Counted from the stretch's first letter, positions 26,760 through 34,726 are shown. The stretch: DNA of 64,000 nucleotides from G963667975 sp963677395 (GCA_963677395.2 OY781965.2:558001-622000), one strand, 5' to 3'. Numbers and translations are program-made. Notes: generated from the letters alone by a model not told the origin.

Positions 26760-27491
26760 CTATCGGTTTTGTTCAGCCATTCTTTCGGCTATACTGATAA
26801 TATGTGGATTTATTTCATCCGAAGCAATCTGACCATCAATTAAACGTATAATTCTGTGTGCATGACGGGCAATGTCTTCTTCGTGGGTTACTACAATAAT
26901 TGTATTACCGCTTTTGTGAATTTCTTCAAATAACCCCATAATTTCTACGGAAGTTTTTGAATCAAGGTTTCCTGTAGGTTCATCGGCCAGAATAATTGCA
27001 GGATTGTTTACCAATGCCCTGGCAACTGCCACACGCTGGCGCTGACCTCCCGAAAGTTCATTTGGCTTATGGAGACCACGATCATCAAGCTTTACATTCT
27101 TAAGAACTTCCTCTCCTCTGACAATTCTTTCCTGTTTATTGTAACCTGCGTAAATCAATGGTAACATTACATTTTCCAGTGCAGAGGAACGAGGTAAAAG
27201 ATTAAAGGTTTGAAATACAAAGCCGATTTCCCGGTTACGAATCTCAGCTAAAGCATTGTCATCCATCTTACTTACATCTTTTCCGCTCAGATAATACGCA
27301 CCATCACTGGGAGTATCCAAACAACCCAGAATATTCATTAATGTTGACTTTCCAGATCCCGACGGACCCATCAATGCAACATATTCATTTTTGTAAATTG
27401 TGAGATCAACAGAACGTAATGCACGAACTGTTTCGGCACCTACCCTGTAGTTTTTTACAATCTTATCGAGACGGATTACTTCTTCTTTCAT
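26760..27491 (-). CDS. LolD/MacB-type ABC transporter ATP-binding protein
   Basis: 243 residues. The motifs are Walker A GPSGSGKST, Q-loop FQTFNLLPRSSALENV, signature LSGGQRQRVA, Walker B IILADEPTGNLD and switch His in VVTHEED. This is the lipoprotein-release or macrolide-export (MacB/LolD/FtsE-like) branch. The membrane subunit is not next to it, so the partner permease lies elsewhere. The promoter (27511-27541) diverges from that of the Rrf2 gene; both -33 zones carry the same direct repeat. Confidence 0.93.
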   Translation of the reverse strand: MKEEVIRLDKIVKNYRVGAETVRALRSVDLTIYKNEYVALMGPSGSGKSTLMNILGCLDTPSDGAYYLSGKDVSKMDDNALAEIRNREIGFVFQTFNLLPRSSALENVMLPLIYAGYNKQERIVRGEEVLKNVKLDDRGLHKPNELSGGQRQRVAVARALVNNPAIILADEPTGNLDSKTSVEIMGLFEEIHKSGNTIIVVTHEEDIARHAHRIIRLIDGQIASDEINPHIISIAERMAEQNR

Positions 27492-27510
27492 AGCGCTGCA
27501 ATATTAATGG

Positions 27511-27541
27511 CAAATATACCTTTTTATATTCAAGAATGCAA
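27511..27541 (-). promoter_or_regulatory. Promoter of the ABC ATPase-adenosyltransferase pair
   Basis: Minus strand: TTTG ending at 27539, about 20 bp, then TATATTTG (27518-27511), an exact TAnnTTTG, 19 bp before the ATG. Confidence 0.65.
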
Positions 27542-27579
27542 ACGCTTTTTACATGAATTAATTTTATACAAACGCTTTT
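27539..27579 (+). repeat. Direct repeat CAAACGCTTTT, two copies 30 bp apart
   Basis: Copies at 27539-27549 and 27569-27579. Each sits at the -33 zone of one of two divergent promoters (ABC gene on the minus strand, Rrf2 gene on the plus strand). A regulatory role, perhaps for the Rrf2 protein, is inferred. Confidence 0.6.
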
Positions 27580-27595
27580 ATTCCATCATTTTATG

Positions 27596-27603
27596 TAATT
27601 TTG
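27596..27603 (+). promoter_or_regulatory. -7 element of the Rrf2-family gene
   Basis: TAATTTTG, an exact TAnnTTTG match, 30 bp before the ATG at 27634. It overlaps an upstream TTG codon and so argues against a start at 27601. Confidence 0.6.
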
Positions 27604-27633
27604 CATTCCAATACCACATTGATATTTCTCCCA

Positions 27634-28038
27634 ATGGCTAAAATTATTCAGATTTCCGAAGCTGCATCACTTGCTATCCATGCAATGGTACTCATTGCAA
27701 GAGCTGAGAACCAAATCAATGTAAACGTAATTGCGGATCACACCGGAGCTTCGCGAAATCATCTTGCAAAAGTTATGCAACGTCTCGTAAAAGATGGCTA
27801 TTTAAAATCGACACGAGGCCCACTGGGTGGTTTTGTTTTAAATAGAAAAGCGAAGGATATTAATTTTTTGGGAATATATGAGTCAATAGAGGGAATAGTT
27901 TTAGAAACAACGTGTCCGCTTGATCGCCCGGTATGCCCTTTTGATAAATGCTTAATGGGGGGACTGGTTACAAAACTCACAAACGAGTTTAAAGACTATA
28001 TGAAAGGACAAACTCTGGATCAATATATTAAGGCCTAG
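27634..28038 (+). CDS. Rrf2-family transcriptional regulator with cysteine cluster
   Basis: 134 residues from MAKIIQISEAASLAIHAM; the frame extends to a TTG at 27601, but that codon lies inside the -7 element, so the ATG at 27634 is preferred. The winged-helix signature (ADHTGASRNHLAKVMQRL, then GPLGGFVL) is typical of Rrf2. Three cysteines, in TTCPLDRPVCPFDKCLMG, match the iron-sulphur-ligand pattern of IscR/NsrR/RsrR-type members. It could therefore sense iron-sulphur, nitric oxide or redox state; the signal is not known. It diverges from the ABC gene. Confidence 0.9.
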   Translation: MAKIIQISEAASLAIHAMVLIARAENQINVNVIADHTGASRNHLAKVMQRLVKDGYLKSTRGPLGGFVLNRKAKDINFLGIYESIEGIVLETTCPLDRPVCPFDKCLMGGLVTKLTNEFKDYMKGQTLDQYIKA

Positions 28039-28263
28039 CATTTGAATTCTGCCTCATCAATTTTACTTGACGGATTTGCACTTGATCTTCTGGCTGCCTT
28101 ATGTCAGCATGAATTATAAATTAATCCAAAGTCATTCTGCCATAATGTTAATTGTTAGAAATGTCAATGTCTATAGAGCGTGCGAAGATTAGGCTTAACA
28201 TTTCTCCAACCAATATTATTTCTTTAAAACCAGGATCAATTAACCCGAATACAAAAAAATGTT

Positions 28264-28271
28264 TATTTTTG
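28264..28271 (+). promoter_or_regulatory. -7 element of the rfbA operon
   Basis: TATTTTTG, an exact TAnnTTTG match, 31 bp before the start at 28303. No TTG at -33 was found. Confidence 0.45.
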
Positions 28272-28302
28272 AAGGTTATCTAATCAATAAAATTCATATC
28301 CC

Positions 28303-29163
28303 ATGAAAGGAATTATACTTGCCGGTGGATCAGGTACTCGCCTTCATCCATTAACTATTGCCGTGAGCAAACAACTCATGCCAATTTACGACAAACCCAT
28401 GATTTACTATCCATTATCAGTATTAATGATGGCTGGTATTCGCGAAATTTTAATTATTTCCACCCCCCATGATTTACCTATTTTCAAACGTTTATTGGGA
28501 GATGGAAAACAGTTAGGGTGTGAATTTAACTATGCCGAACAAGCTGTTCCGAACGGACTTGCACAAGCATTTGTAATCGGAGAAGATTTTATTGGCAAAG
28601 ATTCTGTTTCTTTGATTTTAGGGGATAATATTTTTTATAGTTCAGGGCTTCAAAATCTGCTTCATGAGTCCATCGATCCTGATGGTGGCGTTGTTTTTGC
28701 CTATCATGTTGCTGATCCTCAGCGATATGGAGTTGTCGAGTTTGATAAAAATTTCAATGCTCTTTCCATTGAAGAAAAACCACATCATCCAAAGTCAAAT
28801 TATGCGGTTCCTGGGTTATATTTTTATGACAACGAAGTAGTTGAAATTGCAAAAAAACTTGAACCATCCAAACGTGGTGAATATGAGATTACTGATATTA
28901 ATCGCATTTATCTGGAACGTGGAAAACTAAAAGTTAAAGTGTTAAGCCGTGGAACGGCATGGTTAGACACAGGAACGTTTACCTCTTTGCTTCAGGCAAG
29001 CCAGTTTGTAGAAGTTATCGAATCACGCCAAGGGCTAAAAGTTGGTTGCATTGAAGAAATTGCATACAGACTTGGATTTATCAATCAGGCTCAACTGGTT
29101 GAACTGGCAAAACCTCTTTTAAAAAGCGGTTATGGCGACTACCTCATGAAACTCCTTCTGTAA
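28303..29163 (+). CDS. rfbA: Glucose-1-phosphate thymidylyltransferase
   Basis: 286 residues, normal length for RmlA/RfbA. The nucleotide-binding signature LAGGSGTRLHPLTIAVSKQL opens the protein; MPIYDKPMIYYPLSVLM, GDNIFYSSGL and SIEEKPHHPKSNYAVPG are family-specific blocks. It makes dTDP-glucose from dTTP and glucose-1-phosphate, the first step to dTDP-rhamnose and related sugars for surface polysaccharide. The other rml genes are not adjacent. A prenyl synthase follows after 17 bp. Confidence 0.95.
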   Translation: MKGIILAGGSGTRLHPLTIAVSKQLMPIYDKPMIYYPLSVLMMAGIREILIISTPHDLPIFKRLLGDGKQLGCEFNYAEQAVPNGLAQAFVIGEDFIGKDSVSLILGDNIFYSSGLQNLLHESIDPDGGVVFAYHVADPQRYGVVEFDKNFNALSIEEKPHHPKSNYAVPGLYFYDNEVVEIAKKLEPSKRGEYEITDINRIYLERGKLKVKVLSRGTAWLDTGTFTSLLQASQFVEVIESRQGLKVGCIEEIAYRLGFINQAQLVELAKPLLKSGYGDYLMKLLL

Positions 29164-29180
29164 TAAATTATCACATAATC

Positions 29181-30155
29181 ATGCTCACATTTAAAGAATA
29201 CTCTACCCTCGTAAATAACTTTATTGAAAACGAATCAATTGGACGAAATCCACAAACTTTGTATGAACCAATCCGTTACACGCTTTTACAAAAAGGAAAA
29301 CGTCTTCGCCCTGTTCTTGCACTGATGGCAAATGCACTTTTTGAAGGCAAACAGGAAAATATTATCTATCCGGCAATTGGGTTGGAAGTTTTTCACAACT
29401 TTACCCTGATTCACGATGATATTATGGATCAAGCTCCTATTCGTAGAGGAATGGAAACGGTTTACAAAAAATGGAATACTGCTGCAGCTATACTTTCTGG
29501 TGATGCAATGTATGCTCTGGCCTATACTTTTGTTGTAAAAACTCCTCCGGAGCTTCTCGCAGAAATTCTTCCTGTATTTAATCAAACCGGACTGGAAGTT
29601 TGTGAAGGCCAGCAATACGACATGGAATTTGAACAACGTGAAAATGTAACGCTTGAAGAGTATTTGGAGATGATTCGGCTTAAAACTGCTGTTTTGCTTG
29701 CCGCTTCACTGAAAATTGGAGCAATAACAGCCCATGCAAACCCTGTAGATGCTCAACGGTTGTACGATTTCGGAATCAAAATTGGGTTGGCATTCCAGCT
29801 CCAGGATGATTTGCTTGATGTGTATAGCGATGAAGCTACTTTTGGAAAAATTAACGGCGGAGATATTACTACAAATAAGAAAACATTCCTTTACCTGAAA
29901 GCCTTGGAAATTGCAAATTCTGAGCAAAAAGCAGAACTTATCAAATGGTACTCTTCGCTTGATTTCGATCAGAATGGAAAATATCATGCAGTAAAATCCA
30001 TATATGATCAGCTTGATATTTCAGGGGTTACCCGTACATTGATGAACCAGTATCTGGAAGATGCTCTTGAATTACTTTCGAAAATAAATGCACAGGAATC
30101 ACACAAAGCTGAATTGATTGAGCTTGCTCAAAAGTTGATGGATCGGAAAAAATAG
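29181..30155 (+). CDS. Polyprenyl (geranylgeranyl-type) diphosphate synthase
   Basis: 324 residues. Both aspartate-rich motifs of trans-prenyl synthases are present: FTLIHDDIMDQAPIRRG (first, DDxxD) and FQLQDDLLDVYSD (second). KGKRLRPVL and GQQYDMEFE are also family blocks. It condenses isopentenyl diphosphate with allylic diphosphates to give C15-C20 or longer prenyl chains; chain length cannot be set from the sequence alone. It follows rfbA by 17 bp and ends at a bidirectional terminator. It is cytoplasmic. Confidence 0.92.
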   Translation: MLTFKEYSTLVNNFIENESIGRNPQTLYEPIRYTLLQKGKRLRPVLALMANALFEGKQENIIYPAIGLEVFHNFTLIHDDIMDQAPIRRGMETVYKKWNTAAAILSGDAMYALAYTFVVKTPPELLAEILPVFNQTGLEVCEGQQYDMEFEQRENVTLEEYLEMIRLKTAVLLAASLKIGAITAHANPVDAQRLYDFGIKIGLAFQLQDDLLDVYSDEATFGKINGGDITTNKKTFLYLKALEIANSEQKAELIKWYSSLDFDQNGKYHAVKSIYDQLDISGVTRTLMNQYLEDALELLSKINAQESHKAELIELAQKLMDRKK

Positions 30156-30170
30156 GAATATTTCTTCGGT

Positions 30171-30216
30171 TCAAAAAATCAAAGAGGCTGTTCAAAAAAG
30201 CCTCTTTGATTTTTGA
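30171..30216. terminator. Bidirectional terminator between prenyl synthase and purF
   Basis: Arms TCAAAAAATCAAAGAGGCT (30171-30189) and AGCCTCTTTGATTTTTGA (30199-30216) pair with one bulged A. T-tracts occur on both strands. Confidence 0.88.
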
Positions 30217-30223
30217 AACGAGG

Positions 30224-32128
30224 TTAGTAAGCTCTTTCGTTTTTACCTTCCATATAATTGATAAAAGCCTTATTCACAACCTTATTGCCTCCAGGAGTTG
30301 GATATTTACCGGTAAAATACCAGTCACCTTTATCCTCAGGACAAGCTTCATGCAGATCTTCAATGGTTTGATATACAACTTCAACCTTCGCATTAATACC
30401 TTTTGGTGTTAACATTACCCCAATTTTTTCGGTAATCTGATCGATCGTAAACGGTTTATAAATCTCACGTACATAATTTATAATGTCTTCTTTCTGATAA
30501 TTTTCCTGAGCTTTACATTTCTTATAAACCTCATTCAGAACATGCTGTTGTTTGGTTTCTTTCAGTAATTCGATGGCAGCCTGAAACGCAATAAAATCGT
30601 TAATTTTAGCCATATCAATACCATAGCAATCCGGATAGCGAATTTGTGGGGCTGAGGATGCAATTACTATTTTCTTAGGACCCAGGCGATCAAGAATTTT
30701 TATAATACTCTGTTTCAATGTTGTTCCACGTACAATTGAATCATCAACAACAACCAGATTGTCTACTCCATGACGAATAGCACCATACGTAACATCATAC
30801 ACATGTGCAACCAAATCGTCACGATCTTTGTCCTGAGTGATAAATGTGCGTAGTTTAACATCCTTTACTGCAATTGCCTCTGTACGAGGATGAAGAGCCA
30901 GAATATCATCAAGCTTCTCAGAGGAAACATTATCGCCAAGTTCCAGAATTTTTTCTTTTTTCACTTTGGTACAGAAATCGGTCAGTCCTTCAATCATACC
31001 CTGAAAAGCAACCGATGCGGTATTCGGAATGTATGAAAAAACGGTATTTTCTATGTCGAAATCAACTGATTTTAAAACTCTTGGAATCAAAAGTTTTCCT
31101 AATGCTTTACGTTCGCGATAGATTTTTGCATCAGTACCTCGTGAAAAGTAAATCCGTTCAAATGAACATGATTTACGTTCAGCAGCAGGTTCGCGGAATT
31201 GCTCCATCGTAACTTCTCCATTACGGCGAATAATCAACGCATGTCCCGGCTTAATAGGCTTAATGCTATCGAAAGGAACATTGAATGTTGTTTGAATCAC
31301 AGGACGCTCTGAAGCAACAACGGCAACTTCCTCATCCTGATAATAAAATGCAGGACGAATTCCGGAAGGGTCACGCATTACAAAGGCATCGCCATGCCCC
31401 ATTAATCCGGCAATTGCATAGCCACCATCCCAATATTTTGCCGAACGGGTTAATACCTGGGCAATATCCAGATTCTTAGCAATCAGGTTTGATATTTCGC
31501 GATTGGAATGTCCTTCCTGTTTAAACCGCTTGAAAAGATGCTCGTTTTCATCATCCAGAAACTTTCCAATCTTTTCAAGAATGGTAACTGTATCATTTGT
31601 TTTGAATGGGTGCTGTCCTAAGCTCACCAGCTTCGAAAAAAGTTCATCAACATTGGTAAGGTTGAAATTTCCGGCAACTACCAGATTTCGTGCTAACCAG
31701 TTGTTTTCGCGTACAAAGGGATGAATGTTTTCGATAGTATTTTTGCCAAATGTACCATAACGTAAATGTCCAAGAAAGAGTTCTCCGGTAAAATCCAGAT
31801 TTTCTTTAATCCAGTTAACGTCATTTAATCGTTCAGGATGCTCCTTTTTAACCTTACGAATTGGAGCGTAAACCTGCTCAAAAATTTCTTTTATGGGTGT
31901 TGGCTGGTTTGAACGGGCTATATTAATATATTGTTGTCCGGGGTTGAGATCGAACTTAATATTTGCCATACCGGCACCATCCTGACCACGATTGTGCTGC
32001 TTTTCCATCAAAAGGTAAAGCTTATTCAATCCGTAAAGGGTTGTGCCATATTTTGCGAGATAATACTCTAACGGCTTCAATAATCTAATGAGGGCAATGC
32101 CACACTCATGCTTTATCAGTTCGCTCAT
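30224..32128 (-). CDS. purF: Amidophosphoribosyltransferase
   Basis: 634 residues, longer than the E. coli enzyme (505) but of the larger kind seen in Bacteroidota. An 8-residue lead (MSELIKHE) precedes Cys9, the expected N-terminal nucleophile after processing, as in PurF enzymes with propeptides. The glutamine amidotransferase domain (CGIALI, NRGQDGAGM, HLRYGTFG) is followed by the phosphoribosyltransferase motif VVVDDSIVRGTTLKQSI, the PRPP-binding loop. It catalyses the first committed step of purine synthesis, PRPP plus glutamine to 5-phosphoribosylamine. Its own promoter lies at 32173-32202. It is transcribed alone and ends at a shared terminator. Confidence 0.92.
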   Translation of the reverse strand: MSELIKHECGIALIRLLKPLEYYLAKYGTTLYGLNKLYLLMEKQHNRGQDGAGMANIKFDLNPGQQYINIARSNQPTPIKEIFEQVYAPIRKVKKEHPERLNDVNWIKENLDFTGELFLGHLRYGTFGKNTIENIHPFVRENNWLARNLVVAGNFNLTNVDELFSKLVSLGQHPFKTNDTVTILEKIGKFLDDENEHLFKRFKQEGHSNREISNLIAKNLDIAQVLTRSAKYWDGGYAIAGLMGHGDAFVMRDPSGIRPAFYYQDEEVAVVASERPVIQTTFNVPFDSIKPIKPGHALIIRRNGEVTMEQFREPAAERKSCSFERIYFSRGTDAKIYRERKALGKLLIPRVLKSVDFDIENTVFSYIPNTASVAFQGMIEGLTDFCTKVKKEKILELGDNVSSEKLDDILALHPRTEAIAVKDVKLRTFITQDKDRDDLVAHVYDVTYGAIRHGVDNLVVVDDSIVRGTTLKQSIIKILDRLGPKKIVIASSAPQIRYPDCYGIDMAKINDFIAFQAAIELLKETKQQHVLNEVYKKCKAQENYQKEDIINYVREIYKPFTIDQITEKIGVMLTPKGINAKVEVVYQTIEDLHEACPEDKGDWYFTGKYPTPGGNKVVNKAFINYMEGKNERAY

Positions 32129-32172
32129 TTTCAGTAGAATGTAATTGATTCTGCAACAACTGTTAAAGTACG

Positions 32173-32202
32173 CAAAAGTATGTATAATCCCTTAATCTGC
32201 AA
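32173..32202 (-). promoter_or_regulatory. purF promoter
   Basis: Minus strand: TTG at 32202-32200, 19 bp, TACTTTTG at 32180-32173, an exact match to the Bacteroidota consensus; leader of about 40 nt. Confidence 0.75.
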
Positions 32203-32303
32203 ATTAATTATCTGCTCATTAGTAAATGTTTGGGATATTGGTTGTTGATGTATTCACTACTAGCATGTTATCATATTCCGGATGAAAATAATCAGGTTTT
32301 TCC

Positions 32304-32333
32304 TTGTCGCACAAAGAAAAAGTAGTAATTTTG
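32304..32333 (+). promoter_or_regulatory. tRNA operon promoter
   Basis: TTG at 32304-32306, 19 bp, TAATTTTG at 32326-32333, 12 bp before the first tRNA base, which is the distance expected for a tRNA leader. Confidence 0.8.
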
Positions 32334-32345
32334 CATGACCAAGTT

Positions 32346-32418
32346 CTCTCCGTAGCTCAGTTGGTAGAGCAAGTGACTCTTAATCACTGGGTCGCAGGTT
32401 CGAATCCTGCCGGGGAGA
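32346..32418 (+). tRNA. tRNA-Lys (anticodon CTT)
   Basis: The cloverleaf folds: acceptor CTCTCCG/CGGGGAG, D-stem GCTC/GAGC, anticodon stem AGTGA/TCACT with loop CTCTTAA giving anticodon CTT, T-stem GCAGG/CCTGC with loop TTCGAAT. 73 nt; the CCA end is not encoded. It is cotranscribed with tRNA-Pro 6 bp downstream. Confidence 0.97.
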
Positions 32419-32424
32419 CAAATT

Positions 32425-32497
32425 CGGGATGTAGCGCAGTTGGTAGCGTACCACGTTCGGGACGTGGGGGTCGGAAGTTCGAGTCTTCTCATCCCGA
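32425..32497 (+). tRNA. tRNA-Pro (anticodon CGG)
   Basis: Acceptor CGGGATG/CATCCCG, anticodon stem CCACG/CGTGG with loop TTCGGGA giving anticodon CGG, T-loop TTCGAGT. 73 nt, CCA not encoded. It ends before the terminator at 32512-32547. Confidence 0.96.
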
Positions 32498-32511
32498 CGA
32501 AAGAGTTCTCC

Positions 32512-32547
32512 AAGAGGTTGTCTTATCGCAAGACAGCCTCTTTTTTT
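32512..32547 (+). terminator. Terminator of the tRNA operon
   Basis: Arms AAGAGGTTGTCTT (32512-32524) and AAGACAGCCTCTT (32530-32542), one G-U pair, followed by a run of T to 32547. Confidence 0.9.
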
Positions 32548-32647
32548 GCAGAAAAGTTAGAAAGAGGTCATTATATATTACGTTTATACAATCATAGTGC
32601 ATGTGTAAAATGCTTATAATAAAGCAGTTGAAAAATACTTTCAATTT

Positions 32648-32680
32648 TTGTTGTTTCATTTAATTTTGTATGTATTTTTG
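32648..32680 (+). promoter_or_regulatory. tetR promoter
   Basis: TTGTTG (32648-32653), 19 bp, TATTTTTG (32673-32680), an exact Bacteroidota promoter. The operator-like box begins at 32681, in the start-point zone. An overlapping TAATTTTG lies at 32661-32668. Confidence 0.75.
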
Positions 32681-32700
32681 CATACCAACCGTTCAGTATT
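32681..32700 (+). promoter_or_regulatory. Candidate TetR operator, copy 1
   Basis: CATACCAACCGTTCAGTATT, with an outer dyad ATAC...GTAT and central CG. It matches copy 2 at 33329-33348 at 16 of 20 bases. It lies just 6 bp before the tetR start. Confidence 0.65.
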
Positions 32701-32705
32701 TAAAA

Positions 32706-33296
32706 ATGAACCCAACAAAAGAAATTATTATTGATGAAGCATACAAGCTGTTTTTAAATCATAGCTATGATGCTGTTTCTATCAGCGATATCTGTAATGC
32801 AATTGGACTCACCAAAGGCGCATTATATTATCATTTCAAAAATAAAGATGAGCTTTTTCAGGCGGTTATCGATAAGTATCTTGTAATTATCGGAATAGAG
32901 TGTAAAGATATTGACAAAATCACCCTTAAAGAATATAATTTTCTTACACTTAACCATACGAAAAAGATGATTAACAGCATCTTCAAGCATGAAACAGAAT
33001 TTATTCCAATTAATTACTTCTCCCTGCTTATTGATAGTTACAGGCATTATGACGGGTTTGCAAACAAAACCAATTCCATTATGGATCATGAATTGGCAAT
33101 TATCAGGAAAATTCTGGATAATGCAATCATTAATAAAGAAATTACAGATACTATTGATGTTAAAACAATAGCTTTAATGCATTTATCAATAGGAATGGGA
33201 GTTGCAGGCAGAATTCTTAAAAATGACTCTATTGAAGATTCGCTGAGGTTATTGGAGAACCAATTCGATCAGTTATATAATTTATTAAAAATTTAG
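32706..33296 (+). CDS. TetR/AcrR-family regulator of the efflux operon
   Basis: 196 residues from the ATG at 32706. An in-frame ATG at 32670 lies within the promoter and is rejected. The N-terminal helix-turn-helix reads KEIIIDEAYKLFLNHSYDAV and ISDICNAIGLTKGALYYHFK, a clear TetR domain (residues about 5-50). The C-terminal ligand-binding half is helical and not assignable. It is followed 96 bp later by the efflux operon in the same direction, and very similar operator-like boxes stand before both, so it probably represses itself and the pump genes until a ligand binds. Confidence 0.92.
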   Translation: MNPTKEIIIDEAYKLFLNHSYDAVSISDICNAIGLTKGALYYHFKNKDELFQAVIDKYLVIIGIECKDIDKITLKEYNFLTLNHTKKMINSIFKHETEFIPINYFSLLIDSYRHYDGFANKTNSIMDHELAIIRKILDNAIINKEITDTIDVKTIALMHLSIGMGVAGRILKNDSIEDSLRLLENQFDQLYNLLKI

Positions 33297-33328
33297 AAGA
33301 CGCATTAATAGTGTTTATGTCAAAACAA

Positions 33329-33348
33329 CATACCGGTCGTTTAGTATT
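33329..33348 (+). promoter_or_regulatory. Candidate TetR operator, copy 2
   Basis: CATACCGGTCGTTTAGTATT, 45 bp before the first operon gene. It shares 16 of 20 bases with copy 1 and keeps the outer ATAC...GTAT dyad. It overlaps a weak -7-like TAGTATTG. Confidence 0.6.
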
Positions 33349-33392
33349 GTGATACGTAATAGCAGTCATAATAATATACAAAATTAATTATC

Positions 33393-33668
33393 ATGTACTT
33401 ATATAACACTATTTACCTAACGCTCATCGATAAAACAAAACAAGTTTTACAAATCGACATAGATTATATCAATCCGGGATCTACTTTGTGCGAGTTAAAT
33501 GCGAACTATCTTGATCAGGTTGAAATAATACTGGAAATGGAAAAAGTATTTAAAATTGATGTTGCTGTTAATTATCCAGACACGTTTTATAATGAAACAA
33601 TCCGTAATATATGTGAAATCATCCACAATAAAATCATCCACAAATTAAGAGATACCGATGAAAAATAA
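33393..33668 (+). CDS. Acyl-carrier-protein-like protein lacking the carrier serine
   Basis: 91 residues, size and pattern of an acyl carrier protein. The helix II region reads NANYLDQVEIILEMEKVFKI, aligning with the ADSLDTVELVMALEEEF block of ACP, but the phosphopantetheine serine is replaced by Tyr39 and the preceding Asp by Asn38. It therefore cannot be charged by the usual 4'-phosphopantetheinyl transfer. It is the first gene of the TetR-controlled efflux operon and overlaps the adaptor gene by 11 bp. A regulatory or protein-binding role for the pump is an inference; a decayed ACP is the alternative. Confidence 0.7.
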   Translation: MYLYNTIYLTLIDKTKQVLQIDIDYINPGSTLCELNANYLDQVEIILEMEKVFKIDVAVNYPDTFYNETIRNICEIIHNKIIHKLRDTDEK

Positions 33669-34725
33669 CAAATTCGTAAATATGATAAACAGAATGATTT
33701 TTACCGGGTTATCGGTAATAACGATCCTATTTTTTTCAAATTGCAGTCGTACGGAAACAAAAGACTCAGGCTCTGTTTCGGCGATTGCCGTGAAAACAGA
33801 AATGGTTCAACTTACCAAAGGAGAAACATCTCTTCGCTATAGCGGAACTATCGAACCATCCCAAACTATCTCTTTGTCATTTCAAAGCTATGGTACTATC
33901 GAAAAAGTTTTGGTTGAAGAAGGAGATATTGTTCATAAAGGGCAAGTACTGGCAATCGTAAACCAAGCAGATAGTAAAAGCATGTATGATGCATCTCTGG
34001 CGTCCTATAACCGGGCTAAAGATGCTTATGACAGAATGAAATCACTCTATGAAAAAGGAAGTTTAACAGAGATTAAATGGGTTGAAATGGAAAGTAATTT
34101 CAAGCAAGCTGAATCACAACTTACGCTGGCTCAATCAAATCTCGACAAATGTATTATGCGGGCACCCGACAACGGAGTCATTGGGAAACGTAATATAGAG
34201 CCGGGGCAATCTGCATTATCTACAGCAGCTACGTCCCCTCTCGAATTAATAAAAATCGGAACCATCAACGTAAAGATTTCTGTTCCCGAAAATGAAATTG
34301 GGAAAATTAAAAAAGGGACAAAAGCCACATTTTCGATTTCCGCACTTGAAGGAAAAACGTTCGAAGGAATAGTTTCTAATATTGGAGTGGTAGCAGATAT
34401 GTTTTCACGTACATACGAAGTTAAAATTTCTGCAATGAATCCGAATTCAGAACTAAGGCCCGGTATGGTTTGTGATGTTGTCATGGATTTGAAAAGCGAA
34501 AAAGATCTGATTACCATTCCTTACCAGTGCGTGAGCAAAGATAAAAATGGGAAAACCTATGTGTATATTGTGGATATTGCAAACAAAAGAGCAAAGAAAC
34601 AACTCATAGAAACGGGAGAATATCTGGGAGAGAATCTTGTTGTATTGTCAGGGTTGAAACCGGGAGAAACCATTGTGAACGAGGGAAAAGAAAAATTGTC
34701 GGACAACAGTGAAATCAGCTTGTAA
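33658..34725 (+). CDS. RND efflux adaptor (membrane fusion) lipoprotein
   Basis: 355 residues. A lipoprotein signal peptide ends at Cys29 (LFFSNCS). A biotinyl-lipoyl-like domain (EGDIVHKGQVLAIV), an alpha-helical hairpin (about residues 100-160), and a beta-barrel domain (LELIKIGTINVKISVPENEI) follow in the order typical of the HlyD/AcrA family. It bridges the inner-membrane pump and the outer-membrane channel in the periplasm. It starts inside the previous gene and ends 1 bp before the pump gene, so translation is coupled across the three genes. Confidence 0.92.
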   Translation: MKNNKFVNMINRMIFTGLSVITILFFSNCSRTETKDSGSVSAIAVKTEMVQLTKGETSLRYSGTIEPSQTISLSFQSYGTIEKVLVEEGDIVHKGQVLAIVNQADSKSMYDASLASYNRAKDAYDRMKSLYEKGSLTEIKWVEMESNFKQAESQLTLAQSNLDKCIMRAPDNGVIGKRNIEPGQSALSTAATSPLELIKIGTINVKISVPENEIGKIKKGTKATFSISALEGKTFEGIVSNIGVVADMFSRTYEVKISAMNPNSELRPGMVCDVVMDLKSEKDLITIPYQCVSKDKNGKTYVYIVDIANKRAKKQLIETGEYLGENLVVLSGLKPGETIVNEGKEKLSDNSEISL

Positions 34726-34726
34726 T

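Noticed and set aside
27601..27633. TTG start for the Rrf2 gene
   Set aside because: The TTG is part of the -7 element TAATTTTG; the ATG at 27634 fits the family start.
32292..32513. 73-codon minus-strand frame over the tRNAs
   Set aside because: It is the antisense of two folded tRNA genes; such frames are a common false call in databases.
32670..32705. Longer start for the TetR gene
   Set aside because: The upstream ATG overlaps the TATTTTTG promoter element and would be at or before the transcription start.
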